64,000 nt of DNA. It comes from Gemmatimonadaceae bacterium (GTDB lineage Bacteria > Gemmatimonadota > Gemmatimonadetes > Gemmatimonadales > Gemmatimonadaceae). A program made the translations under genes and the position numbers. Below the pieces are notes generated by a model that worked only from the letters and a program-made list of their open reading frames with translations, was not told the origin of the DNA and did no database searches. Numbering within the stretch: the stretch's first letter is position 1; every line of letters begins with the position of its first letter. The stretch covers positions 48,849 to 112,848 of the forward strand of contig CANGXD010000002.1 in assembly GCA_947457545.1 (NCBI GenBank), written 5' to 3'. This document shows positions 16,308 to 24,947 of this stretch, piece after piece.

Positions 16308-17024
16308 ATGTTCAACAACCTGCTTGAGTCACAGGCGAAGAAGCAGAAGCGCTTGGGTGGGTCCTTTGCCTCGATTGTCTTCCACACGGCTATCGTAGTC
16401 GGCCTCGTCATCGTGACGAAGAACGCCGGCATCGTGAACGAAAAGCCGAAGGAAGAGAAGGTCGACTTTGTCGAGGTAAAGAAGGACGAGCCCAAGCCGC
16501 CCGAGCCGGAGAAGCCACCCCCACCACCAGACGCGGTGGCGTCTCCCCCGCCACCGAAGGGCTTCCAGGTGCTTTCGGCGCCGGTCGAAATCCCCAACGT
16601 CATCCCCGAAATCGATTTGTCCAAGAAGGTCACGGACGAAGCCGACTTCTCGGGTAAGGGCGTCCAGGGTGGTATCGCGAAGGGTGTCGAAGGCGGCAAG
16701 GGTCCGGTCCCGCAGGGTGACCAGCCCTACTTCGACTTCCAGGTTGAAAAGCCCGTGGTCATGGCGCCTGGTGCACAGGGGCCCGCTTACCCGGACATGC
16801 TCCGGACCGCCGGCATTGAGGGGCAGGTGCTCGCGCAGTTCGTCGTCGATACGACTGGACGCGCGGAAATGGGCACCTTCAAGGCTCTCAAGTCCGACAA
16901 CGATCTGTTCACGACCGCTGTGAAAAACGCACTGGCGCGCATGCGATTCCTTCCCGCAGAAGTGGGCGGACGCAAGGTGAAGCAGCTCGTCCAGCAGCCG
17001 TTCCAGTTCTCGCTCAATCGCTGA
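16308..17024 (+). CDS. TonB-family energy transducer
   Basis: 238 residues. A cytoplasmic basic N-terminus is followed by one transmembrane helix (ASIVFHTAIVVGLVIVTKNA) and a Pro/Lys/Glu-rich periplasmic spacer (EPKPPEPEKPPPPPD). A TonB C-terminal domain closes it (YPDMLRTAGIEGQVLAQFVVDTTGRAE). It would couple the proton-motive force, through ExbB/ExbD just downstream, to outer-membrane receptors. It is the first gene of a five-gene cluster ending with a second TonB-like gene. Confidence 0.88.
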   Translation: MFNNLLESQAKKQKRLGGSFASIVFHTAIVVGLVIVTKNAGIVNEKPKEEKVDFVEVKKDEPKPPEPEKPPPPPDAVASPPPPKGFQVLSAPVEIPNVIPEIDLSKKVTDEADFSGKGVQGGIAKGVEGGKGPVPQGDQPYFDFQVEKPVVMAPGAQGPAYPDMLRTAGIEGQVLAQFVVDTTGRAEMGTFKALKSDNDLFTTAVKNALARMRFLPAEVGGRKVKQLVQQPFQFSLNR

Positions 17025-17057
17025 GCCCCCACCTAACGTTTTGCGGAGATACGACTC

Positions 17058-17789
17058 ATGAACATGTCGTTGATGGAGCTGTACGAATCAATGGGTTGGT
17101 TCGCCAAGGGCATCGTCTTCACGCTGCTTGGCATGTCGGCCTTCTCGTTCACGGTGCTCATCCAGAAGTGGTGGGGCATGCGCAAGGCGCAGGCCGAAAC
17201 GCGTAAGTTCGCCCCCGAGTTCTCGCAGTTCCTCGAAGAGGACAACCTCAACGAGGCCATCAAGCTGGCCGAAGGCTACAAGAAGTCGCACGTCGCGCGC
17301 GTGCTCGGTGGTGCGCTCAGCGAAATCCGTCCGCTCATCCAGGACGGCTCGGTGACGGTCGCCGACATCAACTCGGCCGAGCGTGCGGTCGAGCGTGAAA
17401 TGCTCATGACGGTCGTCGATCTCAAGCGCGGCCTCGGCATCCTCGCGACGGTCGGCGCCACGGCGCCGTTCGTCGGTCTGCTCGGCACCACGATGGGTAT
17501 CGTGAACTCGTTCACGGGTATGGCCAGCTCCGGCGCCGGCGGTATCTCCGCCATCGCCGCCGGTGTTGCCGAAGCCCTGATCACGACGGCCATCGGTATC
17601 GGCGTCGCCATTCCTGCGGTGTGGGCGTACAACTTCTTCCAGACGAAGATTGACAACCTCATCGCCGAAATGACGTACACCTCGAAGGAAATGATCGACT
17701 ACCTCATCAAGGGTGTCTCGGGCGAGTTCGGCCGTTCGCGCTTCACGCGCGAGTTCAACACGGCTGGCCAGACGTCGATCTCGCAGTAA
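17058..17789 (+). CDS. exbB: ExbB/TolQ/MotA-type proton-channel protein
   Basis: 243 residues. Three membrane segments: near 15-38, then two after LATVGATAPFVGLLGTTMGIVNSF, the ExbB/TolQ signature, with the last near AIGIGVAIPAVWAYN. ExbB pentamers hold an ExbD dimer in the inner membrane. It lies between the TonB gene and two ExbD genes. Confidence 0.92.
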   Translation: MNMSLMELYESMGWFAKGIVFTLLGMSAFSFTVLIQKWWGMRKAQAETRKFAPEFSQFLEEDNLNEAIKLAEGYKKSHVARVLGGALSEIRPLIQDGSVTVADINSAERAVEREMLMTVVDLKRGLGILATVGATAPFVGLLGTTMGIVNSFTGMASSGAGGISAIAAGVAEALITTAIGIGVAIPAVWAYNFFQTKIDNLIAEMTYTSKEMIDYLIKGVSGEFGRSRFTREFNTAGQTSISQ

Positions 17790-17867
17790 GCGATCCCCTC
17801 ACGACGATTCGCTGGTGGGCGCACCTTCCGGTGCGCTCCTCCAGCGGCGTAATCACGGAGTAACGCC

Positions 17868-18335
17868 ATGGGCATGAGTCTCGGCGGCGGCGGCGGCGTA
17901 AAGGCCGAACCGAACGTCACCCCCATGATCGACGTGATGCTGGTGCTGCTCATCATCTTCATGATCACGATCCCGCAGATTAACGCCGGGTTCAAGGCCG
18001 TGCCGCCTGAGGGTCAAAGCCTCAAGCCGCACCCCGAAGAAGATGGTGATCAGGTACTCGGCATCGACGATCAGGGTCGCTATTACCTGAACAAAAAGCC
18101 GGTGCGCAACGAAGATCTCGAGACGCTTGTGCGTGAGATCTACGGCGTCGAAGGCCGCGAAGACTACATCATGTACGTGAAGGCCGATAAGGGACTTCAG
18201 TACCTGAAGGTTGTCGACGCGCTCGGGGTGCTCTCCAAGAGTGGCGTCCGCGTCGCGGCGCTTATCACCGAGCAGAAGCCCGGTACGGAATCCCTCGTGG
18301 AGTCCGATCGCATCAAGCCAGGGGGGAGCCAGTAA
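17868..18335 (+). CDS. exbD: ExbD/TolR biopolymer transporter (first copy)
   Basis: 155 residues with a Gly-rich N-terminus. A single transmembrane helix carries the proton-binding Asp in NVTPMIDVMLVLLIIFM, followed by a periplasmic TolR-type domain. Its stop overlaps the start of the second ExbD. Confidence 0.92.
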   Translation: MGMSLGGGGGVKAEPNVTPMIDVMLVLLIIFMITIPQINAGFKAVPPEGQSLKPHPEEDGDQVLGIDDQGRYYLNKKPVRNEDLETLVREIYGVEGREDYIMYVKADKGLQYLKVVDALGVLSKSGVRVAALITEQKPGTESLVESDRIKPGGSQ

Positions 18336-18742
18336 TGGGTATGTCAGCCGGCGGCGGAAGCGGGAGTCTCAATAACGAGATCAACGTGACGCCCATGATC
18401 GACGTGCTCCTCGTGTTGCTCATCATCTTCATGATGATCATCCCGATGAGCCGCAAGGCCATCGACACGCAGCTCCCCGATCCGAACCCGCAGCCCCAGA
18501 CCTCACAGGTCAATCCTGATCAGATCGTCTTGGAAATCCTTCCGGATGACAAGTACGCGATCAATAAGGAGCCGGTGGAACGGGCGCAGCTGTTCAATCG
18601 CCTCAAGACCATCTACGATCCCCGCCCTGAGAAGATCATCTTCATCAAGGGTGACACGATGGCGATCTATGAAAACGTCATCTGGGCCATGGACCAGGCT
18701 CGTGGCGCGGGCGTCAAGGTACTCGGCGTCGCACCCAAGTGA
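18335..18742 (+). CDS. exbD: ExbD/TolR biopolymer transporter (second copy)
   Basis: 135 residues with the same layout: NVTPMIDVLLVLLIIFMMIIP helix with the proton-carrying Asp, then a periplasmic domain. It is clearly paralogous to the preceding gene but shorter. Paired ExbDs may form a heterodimer. Confidence 0.92.
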   Translation: MGMSAGGGSGSLNNEINVTPMIDVLLVLLIIFMMIIPMSRKAIDTQLPDPNPQPQTSQVNPDQIVLEILPDDKYAINKEPVERAQLFNRLKTIYDPRPEKIIFIKGDTMAIYENVIWAMDQARGAGVKVLGVAPK

Positions 18743-18790
18743 GTAATGGGTGTCCCCACGGGGGCACCCAATCACCACCTGCGGTGTTGT

Positions 18791-18828
18791 ATACGGCGGG
18801 CGAACCCTTTCGGGCTCGCCCGCCGTAT
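18791..18828 (+). terminator. terminator after exbD2
   Basis: ATACGGCGGGCGA pairs perfectly with TCGCCCGCCGTAT, with an inner CCC/GGG and a TTTC loop. It separates the exb genes from the second TonB gene, which starts 28 bases later. Confidence 0.7.
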
Positions 18829-18856
18829 TACGTTGTATTCACCCTTCTTCACGTAT

Positions 18857-19708
18857 ATGGCCGACCTTTCTCCACACGACGCCACTGATCTGCCGCCGCC
18901 AGCAGACGCTCCGCAGCGTCCGCGGTATCGGCCGCCCATCGGCATTCCGGTCGCGAAGCAGAAGCGCACGGGCAGTCTGCTGCTCGCGATCTTCTTGCAC
19001 GTGGCCATTATCCTGCTGCTCATCGTCCCCTTCACCTCGCCGGAACTCCTCAGCGAAGTGCTGGGAGCTGGCGGCGCGGGACCGGCCGGCGGCGGTGGCG
19101 GTGGGAATAATGGCAACGGTGGGAAGATCAAGCAGGAACGTCTGCAGTACGTCCGCGTGGCACCGCCGCCGCCGCCTGCCGTGACCACGCCGCAGATTAA
19201 GCCGCCCGTCATCAAACCACCGGTCGTTCCGCCTCCGGTACCTCCGCCACCGACCCCGCAGCCGGCGCAGCAGCCTACGCCCTCGACCGCCACCCAGACG
19301 GCCGACGTCAAGAGCGCGACGTCGGGCACGGGCGGCGGCGCCGGCACCGATGGCAGCGCCGGCAGCGGCCCTGGCTCGGGCGGTGGCGTTGGCTCCGGTG
19401 TCGGCACCGGTAAAGGCACCTCGGTAGGCCCCGGGACCGGTGGCGGCCCTGGTACCGTCTATCCGCCTGCACCGACCGAACTCTTCCTGCCGCCGCTGCC
19501 CGTGCCCAACAAGGCCAAGGGCACGATCGTCGTCGTCTTCGACGTCGATTCCACCGGCAAGGTGCTCGACCTGCAGTTCAATCCCACCAAAGACGGGTCG
19601 TACAATCGCAAGTTGCGCGATGCCCTCATTGCGATCCGGTTCCGCCCCGCTGTCAATGCGCAGGGCGTCCCCGTGAGAGCGCGGACCGAGATCACCTACT
19701 CGCTGTGA
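18857..19708 (+). CDS. TonB-like energy transducer with Pro- and Gly-rich linker
   Basis: 283 residues from ATG 18857. The ORF-track start at 18746 runs through the terminator. A membrane helix (LLLAIFLHVAIILLLIVPF) is followed by a long Gly- then Pro-rich spacer, a second Gly/Ser-rich stretch and a TonB-like C-terminal domain (GTIVVVFDVDSTGKVLDLQF). It probably shares the ExbB/ExbD motor with the TonB gene at 16308. Confidence 0.75.
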   Translation: MADLSPHDATDLPPPADAPQRPRYRPPIGIPVAKQKRTGSLLLAIFLHVAIILLLIVPFTSPELLSEVLGAGGAGPAGGGGGGNNGNGGKIKQERLQYVRVAPPPPPAVTTPQIKPPVIKPPVVPPPVPPPPTPQPAQQPTPSTATQTADVKSATSGTGGGAGTDGSAGSGPGSGGGVGSGVGTGKGTSVGPGTGGGPGTVYPPAPTELFLPPLPVPNKAKGTIVVVFDVDSTGKVLDLQFNPTKDGSYNRKLRDALIAIRFRPAVNAQGVPVRARTEITYSL

Positions 19709-19797
19709 TCGGTGCGGGGCACTAGCTTGCCCCCATACTTGGCCCTCGGGTCACGACCCCTCCGGGCTACGGCCTCCCCTCACATCCCAGACACGTC

Positions 19798-21282
19798 ATG
19801 GGGCTGTTCGATCGTAAGCCGATCGCTGCTGCTGAAGACGGTGAACACGGCATGCGCCGAACACTTGGCGCAGGTGATCTCATCATGCTCGCCATCGGTG
19901 CCGTCATCGGTGCCGGTATCTTCTCGTCGCTTGGAACCGCCGCCGCTGGGGAGACGCTCGCCGACGGCACCGTGGTTCGCTACGGGGCAGGGCCAGCGCT
20001 CGTGTTGTCGTTCGTATTGCTCGGCGCCGTCTGTGGACTGGCCGCCCTCTGCTATGCCGAACTCGCCTCGATGATTCCGCAGGCCGGCAGCGCATACGCG
20101 TATTCGTATGCGACCCTGGGCGAGATCGTCGCGTGGATCGTGGGTTGGGCGCTCATCCTCGAGTACGCCGTCGGCAATGTCGCCGTGGCGATCGGTTGGG
20201 CCGGCTACTTCACATCGCTGCTCAGCGGCTTCGGTATCGATCTGCCCGGATGGCTCACGCACGGCTATTGGAACGTCAAAGCCAGCGGGGATCCAGCCAT
20301 ACGCGGGCTTATGGACACGGCGCCTCGGGTGTTGGGTATTCCGGTCCTCGTGAATCTCCCCGCCTTCGGTATCGTCGCGGCCATTACCGCGCTGCTCATG
20401 CGCGGTGTGAAGGAGAGCACGCGCGCCAATAACATCATGGTCATCGTCAAGCTCATCGTGCTGGGCTTGTTCGTCATCGTGGGCGCACTCCACATCAACC
20501 CTGACAACTACAAGCCGTTCGCCCCGAACGGATTCAAGGGTATTCATCAGGGTGCCGCCATCGTCTTCTTCGCGTACATCGGCTTCGATGCGATTTCGAC
20601 CGCCGCCGAAGAAACCAAAGATCCGCAGCGCAATCTGCCGCGCGGCATTCTCGGCGGCCTCGCCATCTGTACACTGATCTACGTCATCGTCGGCTTTGTT
20701 GCGACGGGATTGGTGCCCTACGATCAGCTCCGCAGCTCCGATCCGTTGGCGAAGGCTCTGTCACTCGCCGGTCTCGACACGGCCAGCTGGATTGTGGCGG
20801 CTGGCGCGGTCGTGTCCATGTCTGCCGTCTTGCTCGTCTTCCAATACGGCCAGCCGCGTATCTTCTACGCGATGGCCCGGGACGGCTTGCTCCCCAAGTT
20901 CGCGGCCAAGCTCGACCCGGTCACGCGCACGCCCAAGGTGACGACCCTCATTACCGGCGTGCTCGTCGCGCTCGGTTCCTTGTTGGCCGACGATGCGGCG
21001 ACGTACGATCTCACCAACATCGGGACGCTCGCGGCGTTTGCCGTCGTGTGCATCGGGGTGCTCGTACTGCGCGTGCGTGAACCGAATCGTCATCGCCCCT
21101 TCCGCGTACCGTTCGTGTGGGGCGTCACGCTCCTTGGCGCCGGTGCCTGCGTCTTCGTGATGAAGGGGCTGCCGCTCAGCGCCTGGATCGCGTTCGGCGT
21201 ATGGATGGCAATCGGGCTCGGACTCTATTTCGTCTACGGCTATCGTAATTCCGTGTTGCGCACGGGCGCCACGGATCGCTGA
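19798..21282 (+). CDS. APC-family amino acid permease (cationic amino acid transporter type)
   Basis: 494 residues with about twelve transmembrane helices. The first has the APC signature GAGDLIMLAIGAVIGAGIFSSLG. Other typical segments are FFAYIGFDAISTAAEETKDPQRNLPRGI and YGQPRIFYAMARDGLLP. These features place it with the YfnA/CAT branch of amino acid:proton transporters. The substrate is not determined. A symporter gene follows 28 bases later on the same strand. Confidence 0.9.
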   Translation: MGLFDRKPIAAAEDGEHGMRRTLGAGDLIMLAIGAVIGAGIFSSLGTAAAGETLADGTVVRYGAGPALVLSFVLLGAVCGLAALCYAELASMIPQAGSAYAYSYATLGEIVAWIVGWALILEYAVGNVAVAIGWAGYFTSLLSGFGIDLPGWLTHGYWNVKASGDPAIRGLMDTAPRVLGIPVLVNLPAFGIVAAITALLMRGVKESTRANNIMVIVKLIVLGLFVIVGALHINPDNYKPFAPNGFKGIHQGAAIVFFAYIGFDAISTAAEETKDPQRNLPRGILGGLAICTLIYVIVGFVATGLVPYDQLRSSDPLAKALSLAGLDTASWIVAAGAVVSMSAVLLVFQYGQPRIFYAMARDGLLPKFAAKLDPVTRTPKVTTLITGVLVALGSLLADDAATYDLTNIGTLAAFAVVCIGVLVLRVREPNRHRPFRVPFVWGVTLLGAGACVFVMKGLPLSAWIAFGVWMAIGLGLYFVYGYRNSVLRTGATDR

Positions 21283-21310
21283 CCGGCTGCACTCTCCCTT
21301 CGACCGTCAC

Positions 21311-22603
21311 ATGGCACATCTCTCCGCCGACACGCCCGCCGCCGCCCCGAAAAAGAAGGGCCTTCTTGGTATTGGCTTTACCAGTTGGATCCTCATCTCG
21401 ATGATCGTGGGCATTCTCATCGGGTGGCTCGCACCGGACTTCGCGCCAAACCTCAAGCCCTTCGCGAACATCTTCCTGCGCATGATCAAGTCGTTGATCG
21501 TGCCGTTGCTCTTCAGCACCTTGGTGGTGGGGATCGCCGGACACGGCGACGACATGAAGAAGGTCGGTAAGCTGGCGTTGCGCTCGATCATCTACTTCGA
21601 AGTGGTCACCACGCTGGCCCTGGCCATTGGTCTGGTGGCCGTGAATATCGCGAAGCCGGGGGTCGGACTTTCCATCTCCGCTGCCGGAGACGCCGAAGAG
21701 TTCAAGGCGCTGGCCGCGAAGACGCCGACGTTCGGTTCGGTACTGGAACACACGGTGCCGCAGAGCTTCTTCGAAGCGGCCGCGCAGAACGAAGTGCTGC
21801 AGATCGTCTTCTTCGCGATCATCTTCGCCGTGGCACTCGCGCGCGTCGAAGGACCGTCGAAGAAGTTCATGCTCGATTGGCTGCAGTCGCTCAGCGACAT
21901 CATGTTCAAGTTTGTCGGCATCGTCATGGCCTACGCCCCCATTGGGATTGGCGCGGCCATCGGGGTCACGGTGGGCAAGAGCGGGCTTGATGTCATGATC
22001 AACCTCGCCAAGCTGGTCGGCACGCTGTATGTGTCGCTGATCATTTTTGTCCTGCTGGTGCTGTTGCCCATCGCCATGCTGGCCAAACTCGATCTCAAGC
22101 GGTTTTGGAAGCTGGTCAAGGAACCCTGGCTCATCGCCTTCTCGACCGCCTCGTCTGAAGCGGCGTTTCCGCAGGCCATGCAGGCGATGGAGAAGTTCGG
22201 CGTGCCGCGCCGGATCGTCTCCTTCGTACTCCCCACGGGCTACTCGTTCAACCTTGACGGCAGCACGCTCTACCTCGCCATTGCATCGGTGTTCGTGGCG
22301 CAGGCCGCTGGTATCGATATGCCAATCGGTACGCAGCTGCTCATGATGCTTACCCTCATGCTCACGTCGAAAGGCGTGGCCGCTGTTCCGCGGGCTTCCT
22401 TGGTCATTCTGTCCGGCGCGCTGGCGCAGTTTGGCCTGCCACTCGAAGGCATTGCCATCATTCTCGGTGTGGATGCCATCATGGATATGGCGCGCACCTC
22501 CGTGAACCTGCTCGGCAATTGTCTGGCAACCGCGGTCATGGCCCGATGGGAAGGCGTGCTGGAAACGCCGAAAGACGGCGCCGACGCCGTAGTGCCGGCG
22601 TAA
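21311..22603 (+). CDS. dicarboxylate/amino acid:cation symporter (DAACS, GltP/DctA-like)
   Basis: 430 residues, eight-helix GltPh-like topology. The family hallmarks are present: a Ser-rich hairpin (AFSTASSEAAFPQAM), GYSFNLDGSTLYLAIASVF and a substrate-binding DAIMDMARTSVNLLGN. It would import glutamate/aspartate or C4-dicarboxylates with sodium or protons. It sits between an amino acid permease and a hydroxylase-like gene, all in one direction. Confidence 0.92.
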   Translation: MAHLSADTPAAAPKKKGLLGIGFTSWILISMIVGILIGWLAPDFAPNLKPFANIFLRMIKSLIVPLLFSTLVVGIAGHGDDMKKVGKLALRSIIYFEVVTTLALAIGLVAVNIAKPGVGLSISAAGDAEEFKALAAKTPTFGSVLEHTVPQSFFEAAAQNEVLQIVFFAIIFAVALARVEGPSKKFMLDWLQSLSDIMFKFVGIVMAYAPIGIGAAIGVTVGKSGLDVMINLAKLVGTLYVSLIIFVLLVLLPIAMLAKLDLKRFWKLVKEPWLIAFSTASSEAAFPQAMQAMEKFGVPRRIVSFVLPTGYSFNLDGSTLYLAIASVFVAQAAGIDMPIGTQLLMMLTLMLTSKGVAAVPRASLVILSGALAQFGLPLEGIAIILGVDAIMDMARTSVNLLGNCLATAVMARWEGVLETPKDGADAVVPA

Positions 22604-22621
22604 GCGGCGCACCAACGAGCC

Positions 22622-23920
22622 ATGGGGATCATCCAGGCGTCGATCCCGCTGTTCTTTCTGTTCATCACGGTCGAGCTGCTCTATGCGCAGTTCGGCCGTC
22701 GTTCGTTGTACCGACTCAACGACAGTATCAGTGACCTGTCAGCCGGCACGATCAGTCAGATCGCCGGCGTCTTCACCAAGGTGCTCCTGATTGGAGCCTA
22801 CGCATGGGTTGCCGACCATGCATCGCTGCAGCGGGTGATGTCGCTCCCGGCGTGGCCGGCAGGCGCGTGGCGTTCCGACGGCGGGGGAATCCATGTCGCC
22901 AATGTCCTTGGGTGGACGGCAGCCTTTATCGCCGTCGACTTTGCCTACTACTGGTTTCACCGGATCTCCCACGAAGTGAATCTCTTCTGGGCCGGGCATG
23001 TCGTTCACCATAGCAGCGAGGAGTACAATCTGGCGGTGGCGCTGCGGCAGAGTGCCGTCGGGGGATTACTGTCGTGGATCTTCTACGTGCCCCTGGCAAT
23101 TGTCGGCGTATCATGGGAGCAATTCGCCGTCTGCTATGCGCTCAATCTGGTCTATCAGTTCTGGATTCACACCAGGGCCATCGATCGCCTGCCGTCATGG
23201 TGTGAAGCCGTATGGAACACCCCATCGCATCATCGGGTGCATCATGGCGTCAATCCCGAGTATCAGGACAGAAACTACGCCGGGGTGTTCATTGTGTGGG
23301 ATCGCTGGTTCGGGACGTACACGCCGGAACAACAGGAGCCGGTGTACGGCCTGACGTCACCGCTGCGCAGCTGGAATCCGTTGTGGGGGCAGATTCATCA
23401 GTACGTGGCCATCGCGCGCAACGTGTGGCAAGCAGAGTGTTGGTCCGATCGCTGGCACTATGTGTTCGGATCTCCCGGATGGCGTCCGGCAGCGCAGGGG
23501 GGAGCGATCAACGTTCCTGAGGTATCCCGCGCGACGTTCACCGTGTTCGATCCTGCAGTGCCGTCGGAATTGTCGCGTTATGCGTTCGTGCATTTTGTGC
23601 TCACCATACCGGCGGCCCTCTGGCTGCTGACACGCGCGGACGTCCTTCCGCCGGTGCAGCTGGTCGCCGGCGCGTTCTATGTCGTGTTGTCGCTCACGAA
23701 CATTGGGGGCACACTGGAGGCGCGGAGATGGGCGTTCGTTTCCGAGCAGGCGCGCCTGGGCGCATTGCTCGTGGCCAGTGTTGCGCTGCTGATGATGAAT
23801 GGCCTGGTGGCTGGTGTGCTGCTGCTCATTTGCAGCAGCAGTCTCGCATGGCTTTGGCGAGCCCGGTCATCTTTCGTCGTACCCAGTGATGAACGGATGG
23901 ATCTCCATTTGGCGAAATAG
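22622..23920 (+). CDS. sterol desaturase/fatty acid hydroxylase superfamily membrane protein
   Basis: 432 residues. The di-iron histidine clusters HRISHE, HVVHHSSEEYN and HHRVHH are all present, between several transmembrane segments. Length and layout (a C-terminal block of extra membrane helices) recall alkylglycerol monooxygenase-like members. The reaction would be oxygen-dependent hydroxylation of a lipid. The substrate is unknown. It starts 19 bases after the symporter stop and ends at a strong hairpin. Confidence 0.85.
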   Translation: MGIIQASIPLFFLFITVELLYAQFGRRSLYRLNDSISDLSAGTISQIAGVFTKVLLIGAYAWVADHASLQRVMSLPAWPAGAWRSDGGGIHVANVLGWTAAFIAVDFAYYWFHRISHEVNLFWAGHVVHHSSEEYNLAVALRQSAVGGLLSWIFYVPLAIVGVSWEQFAVCYALNLVYQFWIHTRAIDRLPSWCEAVWNTPSHHRVHHGVNPEYQDRNYAGVFIVWDRWFGTYTPEQQEPVYGLTSPLRSWNPLWGQIHQYVAIARNVWQAECWSDRWHYVFGSPGWRPAAQGGAINVPEVSRATFTVFDPAVPSELSRYAFVHFVLTIPAALWLLTRADVLPPVQLVAGAFYVVLSLTNIGGTLEARRWAFVSEQARLGALLVASVALLMMNGLVAGVLLLICSSSLAWLWRARSSFVVPSDERMDLHLAK

Positions 23921-23936
23921 CTGCGCAAAAACGAAT

Positions 23937-23964
23937 CGCGCGCCCGACGTATGCCGGGCGCGCG
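23937..23964. terminator. bidirectional terminator between hydroxylase and kinase genes
   Basis: CGCGCGCCCG and CGGGCGCGCG pair perfectly around an eight-base loop, between two convergent genes. Confidence 0.75.
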
Positions 23965-23996
23965 ATTACCGAGAGAAATCCCGGACGACTGCTCGA

Positions 23997-24947
23997 TTAC
24001 ACCTCAACGCCAAGTAGTCGACGCGCACGACGCACGGCACCGCGGGCCGCGTCCACGTCGTCGTTCTTGACCGTCGCACCCGGTACGGCACTCTTGAGGC
24101 GCTGCTCAAGCCGCTTGCGGACCAGCGACCCGCGCGACAACAGTCCGCCCGCCAACGCCACCGGGATCGCGGCCCGTTCGTCGGTGAAGCACCGACGGGC
24201 GAGTGTCCGCACATGGAGCGCCAGTTCCTCCACACAGAACGAGATCAGCGCATTGGCACGGAGGTCACCGGTCGCCGCGACCTGTGCCACCACAGGCGCC
24301 AGCAACGCATAGGTGGCTGGCGTCGCAGTCGCCGCCCACGGAATCACATCCTCGAGGCTCTCGAGCTCGAGCGCCGTGAGAATGGCACCGGTCAATGCCG
24401 TCTCTGGCTCGCGGCCATCCTGCGCGGCCGTCACGACGCTCAGCGCCCGACGGCCTAGCCAATGCGCGCTCCCCTCGTCTCCCACATTCGGCCCCCAACC
24501 CCCGCACCGCTCGGTACGGCCATCCGTGCTCTTGGAGTACGCCACCGACCCCGTGCCGGCAATCAACAGCACGCCAGCCGACTCGCCGAAAGCGTCGTCC
24601 ATCGCGATCGTCGCGTCGGCCTGCACCGAGACATCGTCCGCGATGCGCCGCTGCGCCAACGCCGACCAGAGCGCCTGCGCGGCACGTTCCTGTCCGGCAC
24701 CGGCGACGCCAACCACGCATACCGCCGGACGTGTCTCCGTACGCTCCGCCTTGGCCAGCGCCTCGCCAATGAGCTGCTTGATGACATCCGCGGCCACGGA
24801 CTCCTGTCCGGGTTGCAACGCGCTGGCCGGCCCTTCGACGCGGGCCAGCGTGGCGCCGCTGGCGTCGCACAGCAGTACGCGGGTGCGACTGCCGCCGCCG
24901 TCTACGCCTACGACAAGCGGGGTCGGGTCCAGTGGTCCGGCGCTCAT
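23997..24947 (-). CDS. N-acetylglucosamine kinase-like ATPase (BadF/BadG/BcrA/BcrD family)
   Basis: 316 residues of ASKHA fold. The phosphate-1 motif is VVGVDGGGSRTRVLL; phosphate-2 and sugar-binding regions are at GVLLIAGTGSVAYSK and GGWGPNVGDEGSAHWLGRRAL, as in eukaryotic and bacterial GlcNAc kinases. ATG 24947 has a GAGGAG site at good spacing and overlaps the symporter stop. The frame's upstream extension to 25796 is a shadow. It would phosphorylate GlcNAc, or a related amino sugar, brought in by the symporter. Confidence 0.85.
   Translation of the reverse strand: MSAGPLDPTPLVVGVDGGGSRTRVLLCDASGATLARVEGPASALQPGQESVAADVIKQLIGEALAKAERTETRPAVCVVGVAGAGQERAAQALWSALAQRRIADDVSVQADATIAMDDAFGESAGVLLIAGTGSVAYSKSTDGRTERCGGWGPNVGDEGSAHWLGRRALSVVTAAQDGREPETALTGAILTALELESLEDVIPWAATATPATYALLAPVVAQVAATGDLRANALISFCVEELALHVRTLARRCFTDERAAIPVALAGGLLSRGSLVRKRLEQRLKSAVPGATVKNDDVDAARGAVRRARRLLGVEV

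Noticed and set aside
21176-22615. 479-aa minus-strand ORF rich in His, Arg and Asp
   Set aside because: Antisense shadow of the dicarboxylate symporter.
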